A stretch of 64,000 bases of DNA from Macrococcus armenti (GTDB taxonomy: Bacteria; Bacillota; Bacilli; Staphylococcales; Staphylococcaceae): assembly GCF_020097135.1 (NCBI RefSeq), contig NZ_CP083608.1, positions 434,001 to 498,000 on the forward strand, written 5' to 3'. The position numbers and the translations under genes are program-made. Within the stretch, counting starts at the first letter, position 1, and every line of letters begins with the position of its first letter. Below the pieces are notes generated by a model that did no database searches, was not told where the DNA came from, and worked only from the letters and a program-made list of their open reading frames with translations. Positions 35,124-44,684 of this stretch are shown here, in pieces.

Positions 35124-37373
35124 TTACATTTTTTCGTGGAATGTTCTAGAAATAACATCCAGTTGTTGTTCACGAGTTAATTTAATAAAGTTTACAGCAT
35201 ATCCTGATACACGGATTGTAAGTTGTGGATATTCTTCTGGGTGTTCCATTGCATCAAGTAAAGTTTCTCTGTTAAATACGTTAATGTTTAAGTGGTGACC
35301 GTGCTGCATTGCGTAACCATCTAATACTGCAACTAAGTTAGATTGCTGTGCTTCGTCTTCTTTACCTAAAGATTTCGGTACGATTGAGAATGTATTAGAG
35401 ATACCATCTTTACAGCAGTCGTATGGTAATTTTGCAACTGATGATAATGAAGCAAGCGCACCTTTAGTATCGCGTCCATGCATTGGGTTAGCACCTGGTG
35501 CAAATGGTTCACCAGCTTTACGTCCATCAGGTGTGTTACCAGTTTTCTTACCATATACAACGTTTGATGTAATTGTTAATACACTCATTGTATGTTCAGA
35601 ATCACGGTAAGTTTTATGTTTACGTAATTTCGCCATAAATGATTCAACAAGTTCAACTGCGATATCATCTACACGTGGATCGTTGTTTCCGTATTGAGGG
35701 AATTCACCTTCAGTTTCAAAATCAACGACAAGTCCATTTTCATCACGAATTGTTTTTACTTTTGCGTATTTAATTGCTGATAAAGAGTCAGCAGCAACTG
35801 AAAGGCCGGCAATACCTGTAGCCATCGTACGGATGATTTCAGTATCGTGTAATGCCATTTCAATTCTTTCGTAGCTGTATTTATCGTGCATGTAGTGAAT
35901 AACGTTTAATGAGTTAATATATACGCCAGCTAACCATTCCATCATTTGATCGAATTGTTTATATACAGTGTCATAATCTAAAATTTCATCAGTAATCGGA
36001 GCGAAGTTTGGACCAACTTGTGCGCCAGACTTTTCATCTACACCACCGTTAATCGCATATAATAAAGTTTTCGCTAAGTTTGCACGTGCGCCGAAGAACT
36101 GCATTTGTTTACCGATCTTCATTGCAGATACACAACATGCGATACCGTAATCATCGCCGTAGCTTTCACGCATTAAATCATCGTTTTCGTATTGAATTGA
36201 GCTTGTTTTAATACTCATTTTTGCACAGTATTTCTTGAAGTTCTCAGGTAAGCGTGTAGACCATAATACAGTTAAGTTTGGTTCTGGTGCCGGACCTAAG
36301 TTATCTAATGAATGTAAGAAACGGAATGAGTTCTTTGTAACAAGTGGGCGACCGTCAATACCAACACCACCGATAGATTCAGTTACCCAAGTTGGGTCTC
36401 CAGAGAATAATTCATTATAGTCTGGTGTACGTGCAAATTTTACTAAACGTAATTTCATAATGAAGTGGTCAATAATTTCCTGTACTTCCATTTCTGTAAT
36501 TGTACCTGCTTTAAGGTCACGTTCAGCATAAATATCTAAGAATGTAGATACACGACCTAAACTCATTGCAGCACCGTTTTGTTCTTTGATTGCTGCAAGG
36601 TATGCAAGATAAGTCCATTGAACTGCTTCTTTAAAGTTTTCAGCCGGACGACTTAAATCGAATCCATAAATTTCACCTAACTGTTTCAATTCGTTTAATG
36701 CACGGTATTGCTCAGAAACTTCTTCGCGTAAACGGATGATATCTTCACTCATTACACTAGATAAGTTGTGGAAATCTTTTTGTTTTTCTTTCATTAAGAA
36801 ATCTACACCATATAATGCTACACGACGATAGTCACCGATAATACGTCCACGTCCATAAGCATCAGGAAGACCTGTAATAACACCAGCTTTACGACAAGCT
36901 AACATTTCTTTAGAGTAAGCGTCGAATACACCTTGGTTATGTGTTTTACGGTAATCCGTGAAGATGCGTTCTGTTTCAGCATCTAATTCATAACCATATG
37001 CTTCACACGCAGCTTTCGCCATACGAATACCACCGAACGGTTGCATAGAACGTTTGAATGGTTTTTCAGTTTGAACACCTACAATTGTTTCTAAATCTTT
37101 GTTTAAATATCCTGCATCGTGAGAAGTAATTGTAGATACTACTTTCGTATCCATATCCCACATGCCACCGCGTTCACGTTCTTCTTTAGAGAGCTGCATT
37201 ACTTGATCCCAAAGTTTTTTCGTAGCTTCAGTTGGACCAGCTAAGAATTCATCTTTACCATCATATAAAGTGTAGTTCAGTTGGATGAATTCACGTACGT
37301 CGACACGTTTGTTCCATTTTCCTGATTTAAACCCTTCCCAAGCATTTGTTCTTTTTGTCTCTTCTTTAAACAT
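35124..37373 (-). CDS. pflB: Formate acetyltransferase (pyruvate formate-lyase)
   Basis: A 749-residue glycyl-radical enzyme converting pyruvate and CoA to acetyl-CoA and formate during fermentation. The catalytic Cys-Cys pair is in [12 protein letters not shown] and the glycyl radical loop is RVSGYAVNF near the C terminus. Both are complete, and the length is normal. It forms an operon with pflA. The promoter upstream carries two Rex-like operators and a cre-like site, consistent with control by NADH/NAD+ ratio and carbon source. Confidence 0.95.
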   Translation of the reverse strand: MFKEETKRTNAWEGFKSGKWNKRVDVREFIQLNYTLYDGKDEFLAGPTEATKKLWDQVMQLSKEERERGGMWDMDTKVVSTITSHDAGYLNKDLETIVGVQTEKPFKRSMQPFGGIRMAKAACEAYGYELDAETERIFTDYRKTHNQGVFDAYSKEMLACRKAGVITGLPDAYGRGRIIGDYRRVALYGVDFLMKEKQKDFHNLSSVMSEDIIRLREEVSEQYRALNELKQLGEIYGFDLSRPAENFKEAVQWTYLAYLAAIKEQNGAAMSLGRVSTFLDIYAERDLKAGTITEMEVQEIIDHFIMKLRLVKFARTPDYNELFSGDPTWVTESIGGVGIDGRPLVTKNSFRFLHSLDNLGPAPEPNLTVLWSTRLPENFKKYCAKMSIKTSSIQYENDDLMRESYGDDYGIACCVSAMKIGKQMQFFGARANLAKTLLYAINGGVDEKSGAQVGPNFAPITDEILDYDTVYKQFDQMMEWLAGVYINSLNVIHYMHDKYSYERIEMALHDTEIIRTMATGIAGLSVAADSLSAIKYAKVKTIRDENGLVVDFETEGEFPQYGNNDPRVDDIAVELVESFMAKLRKHKTYRDSEHTMSVLTITSNVVYGKKTGNTPDGRKAGEPFAPGANPMHGRDTKGALASLSSVAKLPYDCCKDGISNTFSIVPKSLGKEDEAQQSNLVAVLDGYAMQHGHHLNINVFNRETLLDAMEHPEEYPQLTIRVSGYAVNFIKLTREQQLDVISRTFHEKM

Positions 37374-37393
37374 ATAAATCCCTCCAGATTTTA

Positions 37394-37411
37394 TTGTTCA
37401 TCAATTCACAA
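37394..37411. promoter_or_regulatory. Rex-like operator 1 at the pflB start point
   Basis: TTGTTCATCAATTCACAA contains one perfect Rex half-site (TTCACAA) and one half-site with two mismatches (TTGTTCA for TTGTGAA), in the 7-4-7 spacing of the S. aureus Rex consensus. It overlaps the expected transcription start. Confidence 0.55.
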
Positions 37412-37415
37412 TTTA

Positions 37416-37421
37416 ATTATA
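37416..37421 (-). promoter_or_regulatory. -10 hexamer of the pflBA promoter
   Basis: TATAAT on the minus strand, about 45 bp upstream of the pflB ATG. The -35 region (around 37439-37444) is covered by Rex-like operator 2. Confidence 0.6.
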
Positions 37422-37429
37422 ACAGAAAT

Positions 37430-37447
37430 CTGTGAAATGCATCACAA
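37430..37447. promoter_or_regulatory. Rex-like operator 2 over the pflB -35 region
   Basis: CTGTGAAATGCATCACAA matches TTGTGAA-N4-TTCACAA at 12 of 14 half-site positions. Its core TGTGA-N6-TCACA is also a CRP/FNR-type (ArcR) box, so either regulator could use it. Confidence 0.6.
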
Positions 37448-37451
37448 AAAA

Positions 37452-37467
37452 ATGAAAACGTTTAAAA
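37452..37467. promoter_or_regulatory. cre-like site upstream of pflB
   Basis: ATGAAAACGTTTAAAA differs from the catabolite-responsive element WTGNNARCGNWWWCAW at one position (A for C). It would allow CcpA control of pflBA. Confidence 0.45.
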
Positions 37468-37620
37468 AAATTCAAAATCCCTTAATTACAGTATTTTAAC
37501 TGTGATGATACAGTGAAAAAATATTAAAAAAGATATATAACAGATGTAAAAAGTGTTAAGAATAAAGATAAATTGTAGTGCATATAGTTGATTAATTGTA
37601 CAATAGTGAAGGTGATAAAA

Positions 37621-38061
37621 ATGCATGAAATTTTTTACGATGACCCTTATATAGAAACGATTGCACGTATACATGAACATATTCAAAAAGACTTTGACAG
37701 CAGTTATAATACATCTCAACTGGACATTGCACTCCGTACGGAATCGATTCGCTTATTAATGCAGCATAACAAAGACCGAATCTTTATTATGGAAGAAGAC
37801 GAACTCATTGCATTTATATGGTTTAACATGTCAGATAAAACACATATAAAGTCTCTCTACGTATCTCAGCGATACCGTAAAAGAGGAATTGCAATACATC
37901 TCAAACAATTTGTAGAACAACTTTCCTTACAGAACGGTATTCATTATATATATGGAGATGTACACGAAAAGAATAAAAGTATGCGCTACATTAACGGAAA
38001 ATTAGGGTATAAAAGTAACAATAACAGAATGTATAAAATATTAGAGGTGCCAAATGATTAG
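37621..38061 (+). CDS. GNAT-family N-acetyltransferase
   Basis: A 146-residue acetyltransferase with the acetyl-CoA loop LYVSQRYRKRGIAIHLKQFVEQ and the late motif HEKNKSMRYINGKLGYKSNN typical of GNAT. ATG 37621 is 6 nt after GAAGGTGAT. Upstream codons are in the promoter region. It overlaps the corA-type gene by 8 bp, so the two are one transcript. The acetylated substrate is unknown. Confidence 0.8.
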   Translation: MHEIFYDDPYIETIARIHEHIQKDFDSSYNTSQLDIALRTESIRLLMQHNKDRIFIMEEDELIAFIWFNMSDKTHIKSLYVSQRYRKRGIAIHLKQFVEQLSLQNGIHYIYGDVHEKNKSMRYINGKLGYKSNNNRMYKILEVPND

Positions 38062-39013
38062 AACACTTTACGTGGATGAAGCAAACGTTGTACATACGTG
38101 TGATCATCCAATCGATATTGATATTAACGCGAAATTTATGTGGGTCGATATGAGCATTCCGACAGTTGAAGAAAATCTACTGCTCAGCCAATACTTTCAC
38201 TTTCATCCGTTATCTATTGAAGATGCGATTTCTGTAAAACAAAGACCGAAATATAAAGAGTATGAAGATTATTTATTTTTTGTATTTCATGCGATTGATT
38301 TAAAAACGATGAAACCAGAAGAAATAGATATATTTATAAATGACCGTATGATGGTGACTTATCATAAAGAAAGCTCGGAAGAAGTAGATAAAGTATGGAA
38401 TTTTATGCTGAACAAGAAAGTTAGTGAGAAAATTACGACACGAGAAATTATGTACAGAATATTAGATGCAATCGTCGATAATTATTTCCCGTTCGTATAT
38501 GACCTGGAAGAGAAAGTATTCTCTTTTGAGGATAGACATTCCGTAAATATATCAACAGAAGAGTTAATAGATGAGACATTTGAATTGAGAGAAGACCTTT
38601 TGCTTATTAGAAGAACTGTATTACCGATGAAAGATTTAGTTTATCGATTGCTGGAAGGGCGTATATTACTACTCAGTAAAAAACAGAAGATCTTTCTGCA
38701 CCATATTAACGACCATCTGATCAGGCAAGTGGAGATGATTGAATCTTCCCGTGAGATGACCGCAGATATCAGGGATAACTATATATCACTGAACTCATTT
38801 AAAATGAACAATATCATGAAGATTTTAACCATTTATTCCGTGATTTTTATGCCATTAACTTTAATTGCAGGAATTTATGGAATGAACTTTGACGTTATGC
38901 CAGAATTGCATTACAAATATGGTTATTTAATCGTCTGGATTGTAATGATTGCAATCACACTCGGTATGATCGGATATTTCAGAAAAAACATTGGTTTTAA
39001 TATACTTAAATAA
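38054..39013 (+). CDS. CorA-family divalent cation transporter
   Basis: A 319-residue Mg2+/Co2+ channel-type transporter. The cytoplasmic funnel domain comes first, then two C-terminal TM helices with the family's GMN motif in LIAGIYGMNFDVMPEL. Several LRRT-like helices (LREDLLLIRRTVLPMKDLVYRL) are typical. Its start is inside the 3' end of the GNAT gene, with AGAGGTG upstream. A large bidirectional terminator separates it from the convergent cupin gene. Confidence 0.88.
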   Translation: MIRTLYVDEANVVHTCDHPIDIDINAKFMWVDMSIPTVEENLLLSQYFHFHPLSIEDAISVKQRPKYKEYEDYLFFVFHAIDLKTMKPEEIDIFINDRMMVTYHKESSEEVDKVWNFMLNKKVSEKITTREIMYRILDAIVDNYFPFVYDLEEKVFSFEDRHSVNISTEELIDETFELREDLLLIRRTVLPMKDLVYRLLEGRILLLSKKQKIFLHHINDHLIRQVEMIESSREMTADIRDNYISLNSFKMNNIMKILTIYSVIFMPLTLIAGIYGMNFDVMPELHYKYGYLIVWIVMIAITLGMIGYFRKNIGFNILK

Positions 39014-39026
39014 GTGATAGCACATG

Positions 39027-39086
39027 CAAAAACCGAACAAATACGATAAATCAAAGTGTGATTTATTAGTTTTGCTCGGTTTTTGT
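39027..39086. terminator. Bidirectional terminator between corA-type and cupin genes
   Basis: CAAAAACCGA / TCGGTTTTTG outer stem with an inner ATAAATC / GATTTAT helix. Confidence 0.85.
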
Positions 39087-39111
39087 TTGTAGCAGTCAGA
39101 GCTTCTAACGT

Positions 39112-39621
39112 TTAACCCCCTCGAACTGTACTGCACTGGTAAATATTATGCCATTCTTTAAACATCGGTCCTGTATCTCCGTAAACAGGGTCTGTTGCTG
39201 GCAATGCTACAGCGTTTATAACGCTATTCATTTTATTGATATCCTCATATGCTGTTAAAGTGTCTACATTACGGTCGTCAGGATATGCACCGACTACTTT
39301 AAAATCATCGCTTTGTTCTAATCGTTTATGACCATATCCAGCTGGCAGCAGTAATACGTCACCGCGTTTTACTTCGATTCGCTGACCATGCTCTCCACCA
39401 ATCATCAATAGTGCATCGCCTTGCTTAACACCAAGCACTTCATGCTGATTCGGGTGAAAATGATGGTAGTCAAATACGCCGTTTGTCCATATATTTTTCC
39501 AGTCATTTTCTTTAAATATACTTACAAAATCCGTCTCCTCAGTCTGATATACAATTACAGGTAATATCATATGATTCGGAGTGGATGGTGATGTAGGTGC
39601 ATGAATAATTTTATACTTCAT
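39112..39621 (-). CDS. Cupin-domain protein
   Basis: A 169-residue RmlC-type cupin. Metal ligands are visible in YHHFHPNQHEVLGVKQGDALLMIGG (motif 1) and LLLPAGYGHKRL (motif 2). Two adjacent ATG codons (39624 and 39621) follow AAAAGGAGGTTAT. The second has the better 7-nt spacing and is used. It is convergent with corA and divergent from the coiled-coil lipoprotein gene. Function is unknown; similar proteins are annotated as cupin-fold stress proteins. Confidence 0.78.
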   Translation of the reverse strand: MKYKIIHAPTSPSTPNHMILPVIVYQTEETDFVSIFKENDWKNIWTNGVFDYHHFHPNQHEVLGVKQGDALLMIGGEHGQRIEVKRGDVLLLPAGYGHKRLEQSDDFKVVGAYPDDRNVDTLTAYEDINKMNSVINAVALPATDPVYGDTGPMFKEWHNIYQCSTVRGG

Positions 39622-39726
39622 CATATAACCTCCTTTTTTTAGTATACCCATCTGTAAGTAGGTTAATACAATATCTTTTTCGTTAATTATGTTAAAATAT
39701 TTGTATATAGCGAAGGTGGGATTGTA

Positions 39727-40593
39727 TTGAAGTATGTAACAACTGCGGCACTTGCTGGCACACTACTGCTCAGTGCTTGCGGGAATAAAGATTCTGATTT
39801 AAAACAGTCAGTTGAGAAGTTGAATTCAGAGAAAGAAAAGCTTTCAAGTGAATATAAATCTTTGAAGGAAGAAAATGATAAACTCGATGAAAAAATAAAA
39901 GAAAACGAAGATAAATTAAAGGAAATAGAAGAAAAGCGTGAAAAGGAAATTAAAGAACAAATCGAAAAAGAAGAGGCTGCAAGAAAGTTAGAACAGGAAA
40001 AAAAGGCTACGCTAGAAAAAGAGAAAAAAGCTGAAGCACAACAAAAGCAAAAGAAAGCACAAAAACTCCTCAAACAAAAAACGATGCCGAATATGATTGA
40101 AGCGTCTACGAACGGCAAACCGTCAGTTGTAAAATCTATTGATAACGTAAATTTAAAACTTATCGATAATGGTATAGAGAGTAAAGTGAACCGTATACAA
40201 ATTTTTAAAATATCAAATATGCCTAAAAAGCAAGTACTTGTATTTAATGGTGCAACGACTGGTTATGCATTACTATACGAAGTACAGACGAAGAATACGA
40301 ATAAATCGAAAGTCACGTATAACAATAATGGGAAACTTGTCATCGGTGAGAAAGAAATTTACTCTGATGCAAATGCATTTATTCCTCAGGAACTACAGGA
40401 AACTACGATGAAAAGTAGCAATGCGTATAATGAATACGCACCTGGTGAAGAAACTACAAGTTATAAATCTATTGCGATTGACGAAGCAACTTACAATACA
40501 TTATTAAAGAACGGTGCGAAACTATACTTAATCGGTGGTTCGTCCGCTCAAAATGGAAACGAACTATTATCGCAGCCGTTCAGCATTTCATAA
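39727..40593 (+). CDS. Coiled-coil lipoprotein (288 aa)
   Basis: A lipoprotein with signal peptide and lipobox LLSAC (Cys about 18), then about 100 residues of Lys/Glu-rich coiled coil (positions ~25-120), then a globular domain of about 165 residues of unrecognised family. TTG 39727 is the start because AAGGTGGGA lies 6 nt upstream. No catalytic motif is visible. It sits at the head of a surface-protein cluster that includes the GATase-like lipoprotein and the M6 protease. A helper or scaffold role is only a guess. Confidence 0.7.
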   Translation: MKYVTTAALAGTLLLSACGNKDSDLKQSVEKLNSEKEKLSSEYKSLKEENDKLDEKIKENEDKLKEIEEKREKEIKEQIEKEEAARKLEQEKKATLEKEKKAEAQQKQKKAQKLLKQKTMPNMIEASTNGKPSVVKSIDNVNLKLIDNGIESKVNRIQIFKISNMPKKQVLVFNGATTGYALLYEVQTKNTNKSKVTYNNNGKLVIGEKEIYSDANAFIPQELQETTMKSSNAYNEYAPGEETTSYKSIAIDEATYNTLLKNGAKLYLIGGSSAQNGNELLSQPFSIS

Positions 40594-40649
40594 TGTTTTT
40601 ATAAGCGTATTTTAGGGAATAGTACTTTAAATATAATTGAGGTGATAAT

Positions 40650-40946
40650 ATGCATGAAGAGAAGTTTGTATTAATAGAAGGAACAATGATGACGCTTGTT
40701 GACATTGCAAGAGAGCTCGAACATATTACAAATTATACAGTTAAGGACACATTTGGAGATGTAGACCGTGTTGTTGCACAGAAACCGAACTTTGATCAGG
40801 ATTATGACACTTATATTGTGAACTATCAGTTTAATGAAAGTACAGATGAAACGGATGTAACAGTTACGGTACCTAAAGGTGATAAATCACAATTAAAAAC
40901 GGATAAAGTTAAAATCCGACTTATATCTTATAAAACGAAAAGTTAA
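40650..40946 (+). CDS. Small hypothetical protein (98 aa)
   Basis: No family recognised. The frame starts at ATG 40650 after TTGAGGTGATA and encodes a soluble acidic protein, MHEEKFVLIEGTMMTLVDIA at the N terminus, with no signal peptide or TM segment. The second half looks beta-rich (DYDTYIVNYQF..DVTVTVPKGD). It has a ribosome site and a terminator just after its stop, so it is likely real. Its place between two lipoprotein genes gives the only context. Confidence 0.6.
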   Translation: MHEEKFVLIEGTMMTLVDIARELEHITNYTVKDTFGDVDRVVAQKPNFDQDYDTYIVNYQFNESTDETDVTVTVPKGDKSQLKTDKVKIRLISYKTKS

Positions 40947-40975
40947 GCCTTAGCCAAGTTGTTAAGGCTTTTTTT
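40945..40975 (+). terminator. Terminator after the 98-aa gene
   Basis: AAGCCTTA / TAAGGCTT stem, 10-nt loop, then a T-run. The next gene's AAGGAG follows immediately. Confidence 0.8.
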
Positions 40976-40987
40976 AAGGAGATTAAT

Positions 40988-42445
40988 ATGAAAAAATGGA
41001 TAATATTGTCGGCGTTACTGCTTGCAGGATGCTCGGATAAACCGTCAACTTTATATGATAATAAAGACGCAGATATTTTATTCGATGCCTCACATGGACA
41101 GACAGCAGGAGAAGCAGACTGGGTGATTGATGGTGGTTTTTCCAGCTTTAATGATGCGCTTTTAAAGAAGCAGTATAAGACGACAAGTACGAATTATAAC
41201 GATGAATTTACATATGAAAAACTAAAGCATTATAAAGTTGTGATTATACCTGAACCGAATATCCCTTTTAAAGTAGAGGAGCAGGATGCGCTTAAGCGTT
41301 ATGTCAAAGAAGGTGGCAGCGTCATGTTTATTGCGGACCATTACAATGCTGACCGAAATTTAAACCGCTTTGATTCATCGGAAATATTCAATGGATATCG
41401 ACGAGGTGCTTTTAATGACATTACAAAAGGGATGTTTGATGGAGAAAAGCAATCTGAGCGTATGAAAAATGTTAAAAGTTCAGACTTTCTGGCTGAAACA
41501 TTCGGTGTAAGATTTAGATATAATGCACTAAATAACGTAGTGATTAAAACAGATAGTACACATGATGCGTTTAATTTATTAAAAGGGGTAAAACGTGTCA
41601 ATATGCATGCTGGCAGTACGATTGCTATCACTAATCCAGATATCGCAAAAGGCATAATATATCCGGGGAAACTTACAAGTAGAGATAAATGGCCGCATGC
41701 AGTAGATGATGGTGTGTACTCGAACGGTGGAACGGATGAAGGAGCGTTTGTTGCGATAAGTAAATATAATAAAGGAAAAGCAGTGTTTATAGGAGACTCT
41801 TCCATTATTGAAGATGATACACCAAAATATGTGAGAGAAGATAATGGGAATGGTAAAAACACATATGATGGATTTAATGAAGCTGATCATAAAACGTTGC
41901 TGAACAATCTCGTTGACTGGCTGGCAAAACAGGAAGACTATACTTCATTACGAGAGAAAACAGTACTTGATCAAAAGACACCGCTATTAAAGATGGAAAT
42001 TCCTGAACAATCAAAAGAACTTACGAAAGAACCTTGGGGAACACCATCATATGGTTACTTATGGTATGATCCGTCAACATTTAAGGAAGGAAGCTTTGGT
42101 GCATCGTCAACGTCTAATAAAGAAGCGGATTCAAAAACCGACAAACTACGCGTTGAGGCACCGTCTTCTGTGCGACCACGTGATTATATTAAGATTGATG
42201 TATATCATAATGAAGCGCTGCAGGACGTTTCAGTTGAATTAATTGATGCGAATGGTGCACAAGTTGGCTTGTTTAATGGTAGACCACCTGGAAAATCTGA
42301 TGCATTTGATATGAAACGTGAAAGTAATCGCTATCATTGTTACTTTAATGGTAAAATTGCAAGGGAAGCGTCTCAATCAATTCAGTTGAATATATATCGT
42401 GGAGGTCAGTTGATAGAGACAAAGAATATAAAAGTAAAGGGCTGA
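40988..42445 (+). CDS. Lipoprotein with class-I glutamine-amidotransferase-like domain
   Basis: A 485-residue secreted lipoprotein (lipobox LLLAGC near residue 15). Residues ~25-320 form a GATase1-like/DUF4350-type domain: ILFDASHGQTAGEADWVIDGGF, the segment EPNIPFKVEEQDALKRYVKEGGSVMFIADHYNAD, and GKAVFIGDSSIIEDDTPK. I see no Cys-His-Glu triad, so it may bind rather than cut. The C-terminal ~130 residues look like a beta-sandwich (VRPRDYIKIDVYHNEALQDVSV). It is 14 bp upstream of the M6 metalloprotease, which suggests joint function at the cell surface. Confidence 0.65.
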   Translation: MKKWIILSALLLAGCSDKPSTLYDNKDADILFDASHGQTAGEADWVIDGGFSSFNDALLKKQYKTTSTNYNDEFTYEKLKHYKVVIIPEPNIPFKVEEQDALKRYVKEGGSVMFIADHYNADRNLNRFDSSEIFNGYRRGAFNDITKGMFDGEKQSERMKNVKSSDFLAETFGVRFRYNALNNVVIKTDSTHDAFNLLKGVKRVNMHAGSTIAITNPDIAKGIIYPGKLTSRDKWPHAVDDGVYSNGGTDEGAFVAISKYNKGKAVFIGDSSIIEDDTPKYVREDNGNGKNTYDGFNEADHKTLLNNLVDWLAKQEDYTSLREKTVLDQKTPLLKMEIPEQSKELTKEPWGTPSYGYLWYDPSTFKEGSFGASSTSNKEADSKTDKLRVEAPSSVRPRDYIKIDVYHNEALQDVSVELIDANGAQVGLFNGRPPGKSDAFDMKRESNRYHCYFNGKIAREASQSIQLNIYRGGQLIETKNIKVKG

Positions 42446-42459
42446 AATGAGGTAATACT

Positions 42460-44145
42460 ATGAAGTTATTTAAATTTTTAGCAACTGTTTGCTTATTGTC
42501 ATCTGTAACAACAAGTGAAATATACGCTGCTGAAAGTCAACCGAATAATAATATTCAATTACAGAATAAAGAAAAACTTAAAACGAAATCAATCGTTTCA
42601 AAAAAAAGTACTGCTAAAACATCGGCGATTCCTTACTTTAAAAATGTTCCATATAAAGGTCCGGTCATTCATGAAAATGTGCTTGTCGTGTTAATGGACT
42701 TCAAAAATGCACCACATGGTAAGTTGACGCAAAAAGATACTGAAAACTTCCAGAAAAAATATGATAGAAATTATTATAATCAATTATTTTTTGGTGATTA
42801 TGTTAAGAGTAATAAAGGTGAGAAATTCCATTCATTAAAATCATATTATAAAAATGCATCGAGTGGCAGTCTTCAATTAACGGGACAAGTCGCGGGCTGG
42901 TATCGTGCGAAGTATCCAATCGAGTATTATGGACGTAACAATGATGCCAAAGCTTCAGAACTTATTATGGAAGCTGCCCGTAAAGTTGCGAAAGATAAAA
43001 AAATAGACATGAAACGATTTGATCGCTTTGATTATTACGATTTAGATAAAGATGGAAAAGTAAATGAACCTGATGGTATTATCGATAAATTTGTCGTTGT
43101 ATATAGTGGTAAAGGTGAAAGTGAAGGTGGCGGAAAGTTTGGTCAGAATACAATTTGGGAACATGTATCAGAAGTACCTTTCACAAAAGACGCTAAGCCG
43201 CAAACAATTGCTGGTACATATAGCAAGCAATCAAAGTTCCTGAAAAAGCGATTAGCAGTGGCAGAATATGGAATGGTCGCAGAGGATAGTACAATCGGAA
43301 CTGTGGCACATGAATTTGGTCATATGCTGGGGTTACAGGATGAATACGATACTTCTGAAAGTGCGCTACGTCATTCAGGAGAGCCAGTGAGGTATTGGTC
43401 ATTGATGAGCTATGGAAAAGATGGAGGCATTATACCTGGAATGAATCCTGTCAATTTAAGTCCATATGCTAAAATGCAGATACAGCGTATATATGGTGGC
43501 AATTGGATTCATATAAATGAAGTCGATTATAAGAACATTTTAAAGAAGAAAAAATATTATTTACTTGATCAATCATCATATAAAGGTAAAAACAATAATG
43601 TAATAAAAGTGAATTTACCTCCATTACAGAAGAAAGTCAAAGGTAAAATTAGAAAGTATAAACGCTATTACTTAATTGAATGGAGAAATCATACAGGACT
43701 AGATGTAGGATTATCGAGAATAAAAGATGTATTCGGTACGAATAAGTACGGTAAAGGCATGCTCATTTGGTACGTAAATGAATATTATAAAGATAACAAC
43801 AATTTAGCAAACCATTTCGGTGAAAGTTTAGTCGGAGTCGTTGATGCTAATCCGAAAAATATTCGTACATCTGGTGGTTACATTCCAATGGCAGATATAC
43901 AACTTTATGATGCACCATTTAATAATAAATCTTATGGTCAATATAATAACGCACCTAACTATTTCTTTAGAAAAAAATCTACTGCACCTGTCTCAACGTT
44001 TTTTGATCGAAACTATTCAAAAAAATCGATGCAGTCAATGGATTTGCCAGATACGAGTAGAGTACTTCCACAACTAGGATTAAAGATTAAAGTTGAGGGA
44101 CAGAATAAAACAGGTACAGTCGGTAAAATAAGTATTTATAAATAA
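42460..44145 (+). CDS. M6-family secreted metalloprotease, InhA-like
   Basis: A 561-residue exported zinc protease. It has a signal peptide (KFLATVCLLSSVTTSEIYA), a ~50-residue propeptide, then the M6 catalytic domain. HEFGHMLGLQDEYD gives zinc ligands His284 and His288, catalytic Glu285 and a probable third ligand Asp294. A calcium-type loop, DLDKDGKVNEPDGIID, precedes it (195-210). The Met-turn region YWSLMSYG follows. Bacillus InhA proteins of this family cleave host antimicrobial peptides and matrix, which makes this a candidate virulence or nutrition factor. It is shorter than InhA (~790 residues) and lacks the C-terminal extra domains. Confidence 0.85.
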   Translation: MKLFKFLATVCLLSSVTTSEIYAAESQPNNNIQLQNKEKLKTKSIVSKKSTAKTSAIPYFKNVPYKGPVIHENVLVVLMDFKNAPHGKLTQKDTENFQKKYDRNYYNQLFFGDYVKSNKGEKFHSLKSYYKNASSGSLQLTGQVAGWYRAKYPIEYYGRNNDAKASELIMEAARKVAKDKKIDMKRFDRFDYYDLDKDGKVNEPDGIIDKFVVVYSGKGESEGGGKFGQNTIWEHVSEVPFTKDAKPQTIAGTYSKQSKFLKKRLAVAEYGMVAEDSTIGTVAHEFGHMLGLQDEYDTSESALRHSGEPVRYWSLMSYGKDGGIIPGMNPVNLSPYAKMQIQRIYGGNWIHINEVDYKNILKKKKYYLLDQSSYKGKNNNVIKVNLPPLQKKVKGKIRKYKRYYLIEWRNHTGLDVGLSRIKDVFGTNKYGKGMLIWYVNEYYKDNNNLANHFGESLVGVVDANPKNIRTSGGYIPMADIQLYDAPFNNKSYGQYNNAPNYFFRKKSTAPVSTFFDRNYSKKSMQSMDLPDTSRVLPQLGLKIKVEGQNKTGTVGKISIYK

Positions 44146-44156
44146 AGGAGTACCGC

Positions 44157-44684
44157 ATGTCATTTTTTGAAACAGAACGTTTAATTTTTAGAAGTTGGTG
44201 TCAATCAGATCTCCCTTATTATATTGAATTGAATCGTAATGAAGAAGTTCGAAAGTATTTTCCGGATGTATTAAGTAAAGAAAGGAGCGAACTTATATTT
44301 GATATGATGCAAAATGAAATTGAAACGACGAAGCTTGGTTTATTTGCAGTAACATTAAAAGACGGATCTTTTATCGGTTTTATCGGTTCACTATTTATGC
44401 AGGAAGATACTTTTATACCATATAGCCCATTTTATGAAATTGGATGGAGGCTGTTACCGGAGTATTGGGGAAAAGGATACGCGACTGAAGGAGCGCAAGG
44501 CTTGCTAAAGTATATGCAGAAACTTAACATTTCTTATGCGTATGCTTATACATCCATTCATAATCATGGGAGTTTAAATGTGATTAAGAAATTGAACATG
44601 GAAAAACTGACGACGTTTCATCATCCTGCATATCGTTATGGAGAACAAGTACTGTTCAGGAGGGCGTTATATGATACTTATTAG
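44157..44684 (+). CDS. GNAT acetyltransferase, RimJ/RimL-like
   Basis: A 175-residue acetyltransferase starting MSFFETERLIFRSWCQSDLPYYIELN, the standard opening of RimJ/RimL and ribosomal-protein-type GNATs. The acetyl-CoA region is EIGWRLLPEYWGKGYATEGAQGLLKY, followed by SIHNHGSLNVIKKLNMEK. It has AAAGGAG 6 nt upstream and starts 11 bp after the M6 gene, and it overlaps the DUF523 gene by 14 bp. Confidence 0.85.
   Translation: MSFFETERLIFRSWCQSDLPYYIELNRNEEVRKYFPDVLSKERSELIFDMMQNEIETTKLGLFAVTLKDGSFIGFIGSLFMQEDTFIPYSPFYEIGWRLLPEYWGKGYATEGAQGLLKYMQKLNISYAYAYTSIHNHGSLNVIKKLNMEKLTTFHHPAYRYGEQVLFRRALYDTY

Noticed and set aside
41341-41862. Antisense open frame of 173 codons in the GATase-like lipoprotein gene
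   Set aside because: The sense frame has a signal peptide, lipobox and domain structure. The antisense product is low in recognisable motifs.
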